Positions 20,282-28,069 of a stretch of 64,000 nt of DNA are shown piece by piece. Origin of the DNA: Flavobacterium channae (GTDB taxonomy: Bacteria; Bacteroidota; Bacteroidia; Flavobacteriales; Flavobacteriaceae). Within the stretch, counting starts at the first letter, position 1, and every line of letters begins with the position of its first letter. Below the pieces are notes generated by a model. That model made no database searches. It was given only the letters and a program-made list of their open reading frames with translations, and was not told the DNA's origin. The stretch lies in the NCBI RefSeq assembly GCF_021172165.1, contig NZ_CP089096.1, positions 2,108,001-2,172,000 on the forward strand. The letters are read 5' to 3'. The position numbers were made by a program, and so were the translations under genes.

Positions 20282-20326
20282 AAAAAAACCGCTAACAACA
20301 AAGTTACACTTTATTAATTAGCGGTT
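20282..20326 (-). terminator. rpsU terminator whose T-tract ends at the xerC start codon
   Basis: AACCGCTAA (20326-20318 on the minus strand) pairs with TTAGCGGTT (20295-20287); the loop itself holds an AAAGT/ACTTT mini-stem. The T-run (20288-20282) runs directly into the xerC ATG at 20281. Confidence 0.82.
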
Positions 20327-20348
20327 AGTATAGTTTATTCAAAAAATA

Positions 20349-20543
20349 TTAACTCTCTAATGAGTCTCTTAATCCTTGAATGTAAGCAGCTTTTTGAATT
20401 TGAGCTCTTTTAACTACAGAAGGTTTAATGAAAGCTTGACGTGCACGTAACTGACGAACAGTTCCTGTTTTATCAAATTTTCTTTTATAGCGCTTTAATG
20501 CTCTATCGATATTTTCTCCGTCTTTAATTGGTATAATTAACAT
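20349..20543 (-). CDS. rpsU: 30S ribosomal protein bS21
   Basis: A 64-residue bS21: MLIIPIKDGENIDRALKRYKRKFDKTG, then the basic helix VRQLRARQAF and the conserved PSVVKR. It sits next to the 3' end of 16S rRNA. In Flavobacterium, bS21 helps hide the anti-Shine-Dalgarno sequence, so most genes lack SD sites. This gene is an exception, with a perfect SD. It is monocistronic, with its own promoter and terminator. Confidence 0.97.
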   Translation of the reverse strand: MLIIPIKDGENIDRALKRYKRKFDKTGTVRQLRARQAFIKPSVVKRAQIQKAAYIQGLRDSLES

Positions 20544-20551
20544 AATATAGA

Positions 20552-20558
20552 CACCTCC
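20552..20558 (-). promoter_or_regulatory. Strong Shine-Dalgarno of rpsU
   Basis: GGAGGTG on the minus strand (within GAGGAGGTGT) lies 8 bases before the ATG. It is the only such strong SD noticed in the window and fits published autoregulation of rpsU in Flavobacterium johnsoniae, where ribosomes lacking bS21 expose the anti-SD and translate rpsU. Confidence 0.88.
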
Positions 20559-20572
20559 TCTCGTTAAGGCTG

Positions 20573-20601
20573 CAAAATTATAAATTAATTTTAAATAACA
20601 A
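20573..20601 (-). promoter_or_regulatory. rpsU promoter
   Basis: TTG (20601-20599), 18-base spacer, TAATTTTG (20580-20573) on the minus strand. Predicted start near 20569 gives a leader of about 25 nt carrying the SD. Confidence 0.75.
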
Positions 20602-20615
20602 ATTATTTATTGAAA

Positions 20616-21785
20616 TTATTTTACTGCAGGCTTATAATTCTGATTATCAATAATCATTTTAGATAGAATTTCTTTTAAAATTTCAGAAGTTCCACCACCA
20701 ATTGGCCCTAAACGACTATCTCTTAATAAACGCGCTAATGGATATTCTTCCATATAACCGTAACCACCTAACATTTGCAAGCAATCGTAAATAGCAAGAT
20801 CAGCAACTTTAGTTGATTTTAATTTTGCCATTGTCGCTTCTTTAACAACATATTCTTTATTATTTAATCTCGCAACAGCGGCATAATTAAACACTTTACA
20901 ATGTTCAACTTCAGTAGCGTGCTCAACCATGGTATGTCTTAAAGCTTGGAACTTGTTAATAGGACTTCCAAAAGCCTCACGTTGGGACATATATTCTAAT
21001 GTATACTCTATAGCATATTCCGCTCTTGCGTGTGCATTAATCGCCATAATCAAACGCTCTAATGCAAAATGTTGCATGATATAAGGAAATCCTTTTCCTT
21101 CTTCTCCCATTAAATTCTCTAATGGAATTTCCACATTATCAAAAGCAATTTCAGCAGTATCAGAAGCTCTCCAACCTAATTTATCTAATTTAGTTGCAGA
21201 TATTCCATTTGTTTTAGCATCAACTAAAAATATACTTACACCTTTATTACCAAGTTCAGGATTTGTTTTAGCTGCCACAACATAGTAATCTGCATAAACA
21301 CCATTAGTAATAAAGGTTTTAGAACCGTTTATTACATATTTATCACCATTTTTAACAGCTGTTGTACGCATTCCTGCAACATCACTTCCTCCAAAAGGCT
21401 CAGTTATACACAAAGCTCCAATCTTCATTCCTGCAATACTTGGCGCTAAATAATTTTGTTTGATTCTTTCATCACCTTCAGCATTTAAATGTGTCATCGC
21501 TAAATATGCATGAGCCCACATAGCTGCAGCAAAACCAGAAGATTTTACCTTTTGAAGCTCTTCCAAGAAGATAACTGTATAAAATAAATCTAAATTCATT
21601 CCACCATAAGCCTCAGGATAATTTAATCCGAAAAAACCCATTTCACCAAACTTTTCCCAAATAAAACGCTCAATGGTTCCAGTTTTTTCCCACTTCTCGA
21701 TATGAGGCACAACTTCTTTTTGTAAAAAGTCTCTAAAACTTGCTCTAAACAAATTATGCTCCTCTGTGAAATATATTGAATTCAT
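20616..21785 (-). CDS. Acyl-CoA dehydrogenase family protein
   Basis: A 389-residue FAD-dependent dehydrogenase. The conserved CITEPFGGSDVAGMRTTA block (FAD/substrate site), FITNGVYADYYVV, the WRASDTAEIAFDNV segment and the C-terminal QMLGGYGYMEEYPLARLLRD block are all present. The catalytic base appears to be Glu243 in FALERLI, as in isovaleryl- and long-chain acyl-CoA dehydrogenases; the alternative short/medium-chain position reads IGGGTSE, without Glu. Chain-length specificity cannot be set from sequence. It lies 42 bases after the helix-hairpin-helix gene on the same strand. Confidence 0.9.
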   Translation of the reverse strand: MNSIYFTEEHNLFRASFRDFLQKEVVPHIEKWEKTGTIERFIWEKFGEMGFFGLNYPEAYGGMNLDLFYTVIFLEELQKVKSSGFAAAMWAHAYLAMTHLNAEGDERIKQNYLAPSIAGMKIGALCITEPFGGSDVAGMRTTAVKNGDKYVINGSKTFITNGVYADYYVVAAKTNPELGNKGVSIFLVDAKTNGISATKLDKLGWRASDTAEIAFDNVEIPLENLMGEEGKGFPYIMQHFALERLIMAINAHARAEYAIEYTLEYMSQREAFGSPINKFQALRHTMVEHATEVEHCKVFNYAAVARLNNKEYVVKEATMAKLKSTKVADLAIYDCLQMLGGYGYMEEYPLARLLRDSRLGPIGGGTSEILKEILSKMIIDNQNYKPAVK

Positions 21786-21827
21786 AAAATATAAAATTGT
21801 ATTGTTTACTTTTTTTATGTTATTATT

Positions 21828-22706
21828 TTAAAAATCCAAATATAAGACGATTAAATTTAATTTTTCGTTAGGCAAGCCCTTAATTTTTGTTAAATCATCA
21901 AAATTCTTGATTTCACCATTCATTGTTCTATAGATTACAATCTCTTTAGCAAGTGAATAATTAAAATAAGGAAACTTAGCTAATTCTTTTTGAGACAAAT
22001 CATTTATTGCTATTTTTTTGATACCATTGTTACTTTTTACGGCGAAGCGTTTATTTAAATCCGCAATAGCTTCTGGACTAATTCCCCAAATAAACTGAAA
22101 TTGCTCCATACTTGCGAAAGCTCCGAATTTTTCTTTTTCAAGTAAAATTTTATCTGCTAACTTTTCACCAATCCCATAAACCGCAATTAAATCTTCACGA
22201 GTTGCCGTATTGATATCTTTTTGAATGATTTTCTCTTTTTCTTTTGGTAAAAACTTATGAAACTTTTCAGAAGTAGCAACTCCTTTGTTTTTAACCCAAT
22301 CAGGAAATTTAAAATATGGACTAATTTTAGACAAAAATGCAGTAGAAACTTTTGTCACCTTTTGGAATTCTTCAGCCGAATTTACAAACTTTCCTGATTT
22401 TCTGTAAGCATGTAAACGATCTATTTCTTCAATAGACATTCCCAATTTATAACCTTTATAATCGGTTATATAATTTGGATTAAAAGGATAAATTGTATCT
22501 TTTCTTGTAACCTTTATTTCTTTGAGACTATCTATTTCGTTTTGAACCAACAACCAAGCTTTGTCTTCGGCTTCAGATTTACTCGAAATAAGATTATTTT
22601 TAAAAATAAAATATCCTAATTGAACACAAATTATAATTACAAACAACAAAAAAATCCCACTTCTGTGTTCTCTTGAAAACAGGAAGTAGGATTTTAACTT
22701 TTTCAT
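21828..22706 (-). CDS. Membrane-anchored helix-hairpin-helix protein (ComEA-like repeats)
   Basis: A 292-residue protein. One membrane helix near residues 18-35 (GIFLLFVIIICVQLGYFIF) is followed by three helix-hairpin-helix units; the clearest is INTATREDLIAVYGIGEKLA, with others near LGMSIEEIDRLHAY and INDLSQKELAKFPYF. Such repeats bind DNA non-specifically, and ComEA-like proteins act in DNA uptake, but this repeat architecture is widespread in Bacteroidota and a competence role is unproven. It follows the small symporter-associated gene by 12 bases. Confidence 0.8.
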   Translation of the reverse strand: MKKLKSYFLFSREHRSGIFLLFVIIICVQLGYFIFKNNLISSKSEAEDKAWLLVQNEIDSLKEIKVTRKDTIYPFNPNYITDYKGYKLGMSIEEIDRLHAYRKSGKFVNSAEEFQKVTKVSTAFLSKISPYFKFPDWVKNKGVATSEKFHKFLPKEKEKIIQKDINTATREDLIAVYGIGEKLADKILLEKEKFGAFASMEQFQFIWGISPEAIADLNKRFAVKSNNGIKKIAINDLSQKELAKFPYFNYSLAKEIVIYRTMNGEIKNFDDLTKIKGLPNEKLNLIVLYLDF

Positions 22707-22718
22707 TATTCAAATATT

Positions 22719-22874
22719 TTATTCTTCTTTACGAACTAATTCTTCATCGTTTTCTGAAAAAGAATCAGGCTCTTGAGCAGGCGGAGTTGTTAAAACTTTA
22801 TAAAAAAAGTAACCTGTTAAACAAATAACAGTCCCTTGTGCCAAAACCATAGTAATTAATGCTGATGAATTCAT
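22719..22874 (-). CDS. 51-residue single-TM protein, MetS-like small partner of the sodium symporter
   Basis: This frame reads MNSSALITMVLAQGTVICL, a hydrophobic helix continuing through about residue 26, and then an acidic tail rich in Pro, Glu and Asp (PPAQEPDSFSENDEELV). Its ATG overlaps the TGA of the upstream transporter as ATGA, the hallmark of translational coupling. Size, topology and the M-x-S-A-x-I/L-x-MV start resemble MetS, the small subunit that NSS transporter MetP needs in Corynebacterium. The assignment is by similarity of layout and N-terminus only. Confidence 0.78.
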   Translation of the reverse strand: MNSSALITMVLAQGTVICLTGYFFYKVLTTPPAQEPDSFSENDEELVRKEE

Positions 22875-24691
22875 AATGTAGCCCTCCCTTCTTTAACTCT
22901 CTTTTTATATGCAACAAAAACGATAACTGAAATAAAAATAAACAATGTTAATAATAACATTCTACCTATAAATTTGTATAATGCATTGTTTGTAAAACTA
23001 CCTTTTGCGATTGCATCACCCGGCTTAACAACATCACCAACTTTTATAGTTGTTTCTTGATTTAATTTAGTATCGAATGTATACTCTTTAACATCTGTGA
23101 ATTTTTCTACTAAAACTTGATTAGATACTTTATCAAATTTCTTTCTTTCGTTTTCAAATTCAAATTTAACATAGTCAGACTTTACTTCAACGACTTTTCC
23201 TGAAGACATTCCTGACCCTTCAAAATTTTCAACATAAAACTCATCAGCAAACCATTCTTTATTATGTGTATCTTTATCTTGAACTTTACTAACCCAATCT
23301 GGAATACTTGTAATTAATACTGCTCCTAATAATAAAGGTGTAATAATCAATATTACATATTTAAAGAATTTTGGCAATTTAATATCCGCTCCTTTATTGA
23401 TTTCTTCCCAACCTCTATTAATTCCAAAAATATAAGAGAACAATACTGTTTCTAAAAAGGCAAATACAACCAAACTTACAGTTCCAGCCCAATAGTCATA
23501 TTGATCAAAAATTCCTTCATTATAAAAAATAACTGTTGGTAGTCCCATAATTAATGCTAAAGCCCCAAAAGACCAAGCCCCTTTATTTTTGCTCCAACCA
23601 AATTCATCAGACATAAAGCCCATCCACGGAGTTCCCATTGCTAATGATGACGTAATTCCAGCAAAGAATAAAAGCCCAAACCAAAAAACTCCTGCTAATA
23701 TTGCCAAAACCCCACCCCATTGCTGGAATAAATAAGGCATAGTTTGGAAAGCCATACCAAAACCTGCGTTTTGTATAACCCAATCCAATCCTAAATAACC
23801 AGCCGCAATTGGAATTACGATTAACGATCCTAATACTACTTCAACAAACTCATTCATGAAACCTGCAGAAACAGCATTTAAAGCAACATCATCTCGTTCT
23901 TTAAGATAGGCAGCATAACAATGAATAGTACCCATACCTACTGAAAGAGTAAAGAAAATTTGTCCAGCAGCAGCTAACCAAACTTTAGGATTAGCCAAAG
24001 AATCAAACTGAGGTGTCCATAAGAAATTCAGACCATCCCAAGCATTTGCATTTGGAAAAATATCAGATGCTCCACTTGTTCCTAAAGTAACCCCTCTTAC
24101 TGCTAAAATTACACCAAATAAAATCAATAATGGCATACCAATCTTAGCAACTTTTTCAATTCCTCCTAATCCTTTTGATAAAATCCAAGTATTTAAAAGT
24201 AAACATAAAATATAAAAAACAACTGCTTCATAAGGAATTCCAGTTGTAGAATGAGAAATATCTACATAAGAATTAAAGAAATTAGCTACATCCCCTTGAC
24301 TCATACCATTAAATGTACCCACAACTGAGTGATAAACATAAGACATTGTCCAAGACTCAATATAACAATAGTAAGCAGCTACTGCAATGTTTGTAAAAAT
24401 TCCAAAAACTCCAATATATTTCCAAATACGACCTTTTGCCATCGTATCCAAAATATATGGCGTACTATGGTTTCCGAATTTACCACCAAAACGACCTGTC
24501 GACCATTCAATCAACAAAAGCGGTATACCCATTAATAAAAAACACACTAAATAAGGAATAATAAAGGCTCCTCCTCCATTTTGTACTGCCTGAACTGGGA
24601 ATCTTAAAAAGTTACCTAATCCAACAGCATTTCCAGCCATGGCTAAGATAAGTCCAACGCGTGAACCCCACGATTCTGTTTTTGTTGACAT
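22871..24691 (-). CDS. Sodium-dependent transporter of the NSS/SNF family with a large late loop
   Basis: A 606-residue, 12-helix neurotransmitter-sodium symporter homologue. TM1 carries the unwound motif LAMAGNAVGLGNFLRFP that forms the Na+ and substrate sites. The substrate is probably an amino acid but cannot be read. Between TM11 (about 443-465) and TM12 (about 575-597) lies an insertion of about 100 residues, rich in beta strands, with VVEVKSDYVKFEF and GDVVKPGDAIAKG resembling a barrel-sandwich (biotinyl/lipoyl-like) fold; by LeuT topology it would face the periplasm. The gene has its own promoter and is translationally coupled to a MetS-like small protein. Confidence 0.9.
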   Translation of the reverse strand: MSTKTESWGSRVGLILAMAGNAVGLGNFLRFPVQAVQNGGGAFIIPYLVCFLLMGIPLLLIEWSTGRFGGKFGNHSTPYILDTMAKGRIWKYIGVFGIFTNIAVAAYYCYIESWTMSYVYHSVVGTFNGMSQGDVANFFNSYVDISHSTTGIPYEAVVFYILCLLLNTWILSKGLGGIEKVAKIGMPLLILFGVILAVRGVTLGTSGASDIFPNANAWDGLNFLWTPQFDSLANPKVWLAAAGQIFFTLSVGMGTIHCYAAYLKERDDVALNAVSAGFMNEFVEVVLGSLIVIPIAAGYLGLDWVIQNAGFGMAFQTMPYLFQQWGGVLAILAGVFWFGLLFFAGITSSLAMGTPWMGFMSDEFGWSKNKGAWSFGALALIMGLPTVIFYNEGIFDQYDYWAGTVSLVVFAFLETVLFSYIFGINRGWEEINKGADIKLPKFFKYVILIITPLLLGAVLITSIPDWVSKVQDKDTHNKEWFADEFYVENFEGSGMSSGKVVEVKSDYVKFEFENERKKFDKVSNQVLVEKFTDVKEYTFDTKLNQETTIKVGDVVKPGDAIAKGSFTNNALYKFIGRMLLLTLFIFISVIVFVAYKKRVKEGRATL

Positions 24692-24716
24692 AAAATTTTA
24701 TTGGTTGTTAATTTTT

Positions 24717-24745
24717 CAAAGATAAGAAAACTATCCAAAAATCAA
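24717..24745 (-). promoter_or_regulatory. Promoter of the symporter operon
   Basis: On the minus strand TTG (24745-24743), 18-base spacer and TATCTTTG (24724-24717). The predicted start gives a leader of about 20 nt. Confidence 0.78.
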
Positions 24746-24766
24746 ATAAAAGTTAAGAAATAGCTA

Positions 24767-24988
24767 TTAAAGATCAAAAACCGAACTTCTTTTTGTACGT
24801 ATCATATCTTTTAATTTTAATAAAAAGGCTAAAGTTAAATACAAACCAAATCCTAAACCCACTGTAATAAATGAAATGTAAATAAAAAATAAACGCACAT
24901 TACTAGCTCGCATACCTAAGCGATCAGCAAAACGAGTAGCTACAAAAAAACCGTGCTTTTCAAAAAAATGTAATAGGTTTTGAACCAT
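24767..24988 (-). CDS. PspC-domain membrane protein
   Basis: A 73-residue protein with the PspC signature: FVATRFADRLGMRASNVRL followed by one membrane helix (FFIYISFITVGLGFGLYLT). PspC proteins are associated with envelope stress responses in Proteobacteria; the Bacteroidota homologues are uncharacterised. The start at 24988 (MVQNLLHFF) was chosen because the frame upstream overlaps the DUF2851 gene out of phase. It lies 26 bases after DUF2851, probably in the same operon. Confidence 0.85.
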   Translation of the reverse strand: MVQNLLHFFEKHGFFVATRFADRLGMRASNVRLFFIYISFITVGLGFGLYLTLAFLLKLKDMIRTKRSSVFDL

Positions 24989-25014
24989 TTTGAAGATTTT
25001 TTTCAAAAATACAA

Positions 25015-26283
25015 TTATTTTCTCAGTATAAAATGTCCTACTGCACAATCGAGACATTTTTTAAAGTCGCAATATTCTTTTTTCATTTGCAGCAATGCTT
25101 GAGAATGATACACATTTTTAGATTGTATCGTCAAACTACGAAATCTTTCAATAATAGAATTTTCTTCTGAAGGAATTGAAAAAGCCAAATCTATTAATTC
25201 TTGGGTACAATCTTTTTGTTGAATTGACGCATAAGCAAATCTTAAGGGTATAATCGTATTAACAATTAATAAATGGATGAATGATTTGGAAAGTTTCTTT
25301 AATTTCTTAGAACTTTCTTTATCAAAAACATAATGTGTTTCCCAATATTTCGTCACACCAACATCAAAAACCTTATATAAACCATCAAGTGAATTACATT
25401 CTAGAATTTTAGAAAAAAGATTTTGTTGTGAATGGTATAAATTAGCTAATTGTGACAATCGAATTGTTGGAAAATTATCTGGTCGGTGCTTAAAAAACTC
25501 CACTTTACCGAAAACTTCAGCCGAAATCTGATGTTTGTTTACCAAATAACTATATTCCTTCAGCAATTGTTTAGCATAAACATCTTGAAAATCATTCGAC
25601 AATAAATCAGCTTGTCCAAAAAACAAAGCTTCTAAATAACAAACCTCAAAAGCTTCTTTTCTAATTACAGAGAAAGGAATTGACTTTGCCAATTCAAAAA
25701 AAGATTCACCGTTAGTATTCAATCCAAAATTTCTAGCAAGCAAACAAAACAAAACCGCTTCCCAATCTTGACTCAAATCTTCAAGCAATTCAAAAATTAA
25801 TTTTGATTTTCTTTCCAAGCGCTCAAAAAACAAACGTTCCTGCCAATTTTTAAAAACAAAATCATCAATTTTTCCTATTTCGTTTTCACAGAATATCCAA
25901 GATTTCTGAAGCATTAACGATTGATATTTATGCAAATCTGATAATACAACATAATTTTTTAATTCTAGAGTTGGGATTTCAGAATTATCTTTCCTAAAAA
26001 CAGGCATATCATGTTCCCAAACCACATGTAAAATAACGGAATCATAATTTGCATCGTTTTCATGATTGTGAACATACCAATCGGAAGACTTGAGATGAAT
26101 TTCTATATTCCCAGCCCATTTTTGGTTCCCAATAATAATTTGTGCATTGAAAAAATCAGGTCCGGCAAGTTGCAAATATTGACCCGAATTTAGAATCTGA
26201 ACCGATTCTTCTTTGGTAGTTTTTAAATTGGCAATATCAAATTTCTTGTATTGCCACAAGTGGTGCAAAAAATCTTCTTTCAT
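25015..26283 (-). CDS. DUF2851 family protein
   Basis: A 422-residue protein starting MKEDFLHHLWQYKKFD, with the GPDFFNAQIIIGNQKWAGNIEIH and SSDWYVHNHENDANYDSVILHVVWEHD blocks that define DUF2851, and a Cys-containing C-terminus (CDFKKCLDCAVG). The function is unknown; the His/Asp-rich N-terminal block resembles a nuclease or metal-binding site but this is only an impression. Its promoter is interleaved with that of the divergent PNGase-like gene. Confidence 0.88.
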   Translation of the reverse strand: MKEDFLHHLWQYKKFDIANLKTTKEESVQILNSGQYLQLAGPDFFNAQIIIGNQKWAGNIEIHLKSSDWYVHNHENDANYDSVILHVVWEHDMPVFRKDNSEIPTLELKNYVVLSDLHKYQSLMLQKSWIFCENEIGKIDDFVFKNWQERLFFERLERKSKLIFELLEDLSQDWEAVLFCLLARNFGLNTNGESFFELAKSIPFSVIRKEAFEVCYLEALFFGQADLLSNDFQDVYAKQLLKEYSYLVNKHQISAEVFGKVEFFKHRPDNFPTIRLSQLANLYHSQQNLFSKILECNSLDGLYKVFDVGVTKYWETHYVFDKESSKKLKKLSKSFIHLLIVNTIIPLRFAYASIQQKDCTQELIDLAFSIPSEENSIIERFRSLTIQSKNVYHSQALLQMKKEYCDFKKCLDCAVGHFILRK

Positions 26284-26301
26284 TCTGTATGGCGTATATA
26301 A

Positions 26302-26331
26302 TTGAAAAACAAAGATAAAAAATTATATTTG
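26302..26331 (+). promoter_or_regulatory. Promoter of the PNGase F-like gene
   Basis: TTG (26302-26304), 19-base spacer, TATATTTG (26324-26331): a full match to the Bacteroidota consensus, about 15 nt of leader before the ATG at 26350. Confidence 0.85.
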
Positions 26332-26339
26332 CTGAACAA
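26310..26339 (-). promoter_or_regulatory. Promoter of the DUF2851 gene, interleaved with the opposite promoter
   Basis: On the minus strand TTG (26339-26337), 19-base spacer, TATCTTTG (26317-26310). It covers almost the same bases as the plus-strand promoter, so the two cannot be occupied at once. Confidence 0.82.
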
Positions 26340-26349
26340 CCTAACATTC

Positions 26350-28038
26350 ATGAAAAAAATTATAACTATCACATTTTTAAGTCTTTTTGCTTTTATACAT
26401 TCACAAACTGGAGTAAAACCACCAAAAGGTTTTAAAATTACTTACACTCGAAGCTCAAACGGAAAATTATTAGAAAACCAAGATGCTATTTTTATTTTTA
26501 CAAATGCATTGGAAACACTAATTACTTCTGAAAAAATGAATTCAGGAAAAGCCGATTTCCCTTTCGAACAAACATTAATCAATCATTCTGAAAATAAAAT
26601 TATTCAGGTAACCCAACTCAAAAAAGAGAAATCGGTTACTACAGTTGACAGTCTTTCTTTGGCTAAACAAAATTTTGAATTTCTTACGGAATCAAAAACG
26701 ATTTTAGGCTACAAATGTCAAAAAGCGAAAACCATTATAAATTCAAACACAATTGAACTTTGGTACACAAATGATTTACAAGTAAAAGGAGCTCCAACAA
26801 CTTTAGGACAAAACATTGGATTGGTTTTAGAAATGGTTCGAAATGGAAACTTTATAATAAAAGCTACCAAAATTGAAAAAATGAAATCGGCTAGCCCGAG
26901 TTTAATTTTGCAAAATTCAACCACAAACAGTCCTATTTTAGATGGTTTGACATATAAAGATTTGGTTTGGAAAAGCCGATTTACTACTATAAAAATTTTT
27001 GAAAACGAAATCATCAACTTTTCTGACGCTTCTAAATCGAATGATAGTATTTTACGTTTTGCAAACGGAACCATTATTTTGAAAAAAGTTACATTTCCAG
27101 AAATTAAAAAAGGTGATTTGGTCTTTTTGGATTTAATAGAACAATCCAACGGAGACGCTTATGATAGAACAGGTTCAGTCTTTTTGATTCCTCAAGACAA
27201 AAAACAATCCTTTATTGACGGCTTACAAAATGGCGTTAAAACATTACCTATTTATGAAAACGGAAATGGCAAACAATATCAAGGAGTCGTTTCAACAAAA
27301 GAATATTCCTCGTTAATTGAATTGATGCGCTTTTTTACGCCATTCGGAATTAAACAATACAATTACATACAACTAAAAGATAAAAATTGGCATGAAATTG
27401 TGCCTTATCGAGCTGAAATTACCGATTTAAAAACAAATTTATCTGGAAAAACGATATACATAGGATCTTTTATCGGCAATTACGATAAAGGCGGACACAA
27501 AGTTTCTTTAAATATTACCATTCATCCAAGCGAAAGTAATTTAGACAAAACAAATGTTGCAATTCCTTTATTTAATACGACAAACGTGATGGAAATGGCT
27601 GGACAAGAATATGCAACTATGTTCAATCATGAAAAAGGGTTAGAAGTAACATTTACAATAGATAAAGAAATTAAGAATGTAAAATTGCGTTACATTTCAA
27701 CCGGTCATGGTGGTTGGGAAAATGGAGATGAATTTGTACCAAAAAGAAATACAATAATTTTAAACGGTAAAGAAGTGTTTTCGTTTATTCCATGGAGACA
27801 AGATTGTGGAGGTTACCGATTATTTAATCCTGCATCAGGAAATTTTAATGATGGATTATCATCGTCAGATTTAAGTCGCTCAAACTGGTGTCCGGGAACT
27901 GCAACCAATCCAATTTATATAGAACTTGGTGATTTAAAAGCTGGAAAACATACAATTCAAGTAAAAATTCCTCAAGGAGCAAACGAAGGCGGAAGCTTTA
28001 GTTCGTGGAATGTTTCTGGAATATTACTAGGAGAATAA
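26350..28038 (+). CDS. Secreted peptide-N-glycosidase F-like protein (type II, with N-terminal domain)
   Basis: A 562-residue protein with a signal peptide (MKKIITITFLSLFAFIHSQ). Residues about 20-220 form an N-terminal GLPGLI-like domain. The rest matches the two eight-stranded jelly-roll domains of PNGase F: GDAYDRTGSVFLI aligns with the Asp60 region (Asp272 here), GGWENGDEFV with the Glu206 region (Glu461), and RSNWCPGTATNP with the conserved RAGWCPG segment. The third catalytic-area residue, Glu118 of PNGase F, has no clear Glu here. PNGase F cleaves Asn-linked glycans; type II enzymes from Elizabethkingia also carry an extra N-terminal domain, so this is probably of that type. The start at 26350 fits signal peptide and promoter. 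Confidence 0.85.
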   Translation: MKKIITITFLSLFAFIHSQTGVKPPKGFKITYTRSSNGKLLENQDAIFIFTNALETLITSEKMNSGKADFPFEQTLINHSENKIIQVTQLKKEKSVTTVDSLSLAKQNFEFLTESKTILGYKCQKAKTIINSNTIELWYTNDLQVKGAPTTLGQNIGLVLEMVRNGNFIIKATKIEKMKSASPSLILQNSTTNSPILDGLTYKDLVWKSRFTTIKIFENEIINFSDASKSNDSILRFANGTIILKKVTFPEIKKGDLVFLDLIEQSNGDAYDRTGSVFLIPQDKKQSFIDGLQNGVKTLPIYENGNGKQYQGVVSTKEYSSLIELMRFFTPFGIKQYNYIQLKDKNWHEIVPYRAEITDLKTNLSGKTIYIGSFIGNYDKGGHKVSLNITIHPSESNLDKTNVAIPLFNTTNVMEMAGQEYATMFNHEKGLEVTFTIDKEIKNVKLRYISTGHGGWENGDEFVPKRNTIILNGKEVFSFIPWRQDCGGYRLFNPASGNFNDGLSSSDLSRSNWCPGTATNPIYIELGDLKAGKHTIQVKIPQGANEGGSFSSWNVSGILLGE

Positions 28039-28040
28039 AA

Positions 28041-28068
28041 AAAGCCGTTCGTTTGAACGGCTTTTTTT
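28041..28068. terminator. Bidirectional terminator between the PNGase-like gene and the CBS gene
   Basis: AAAGCCGTTC-GTTT-GAACGGCTTT, flanked by A and T runs, serves both convergent genes. Confidence 0.9.
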
Positions 28069-28069
28069 A

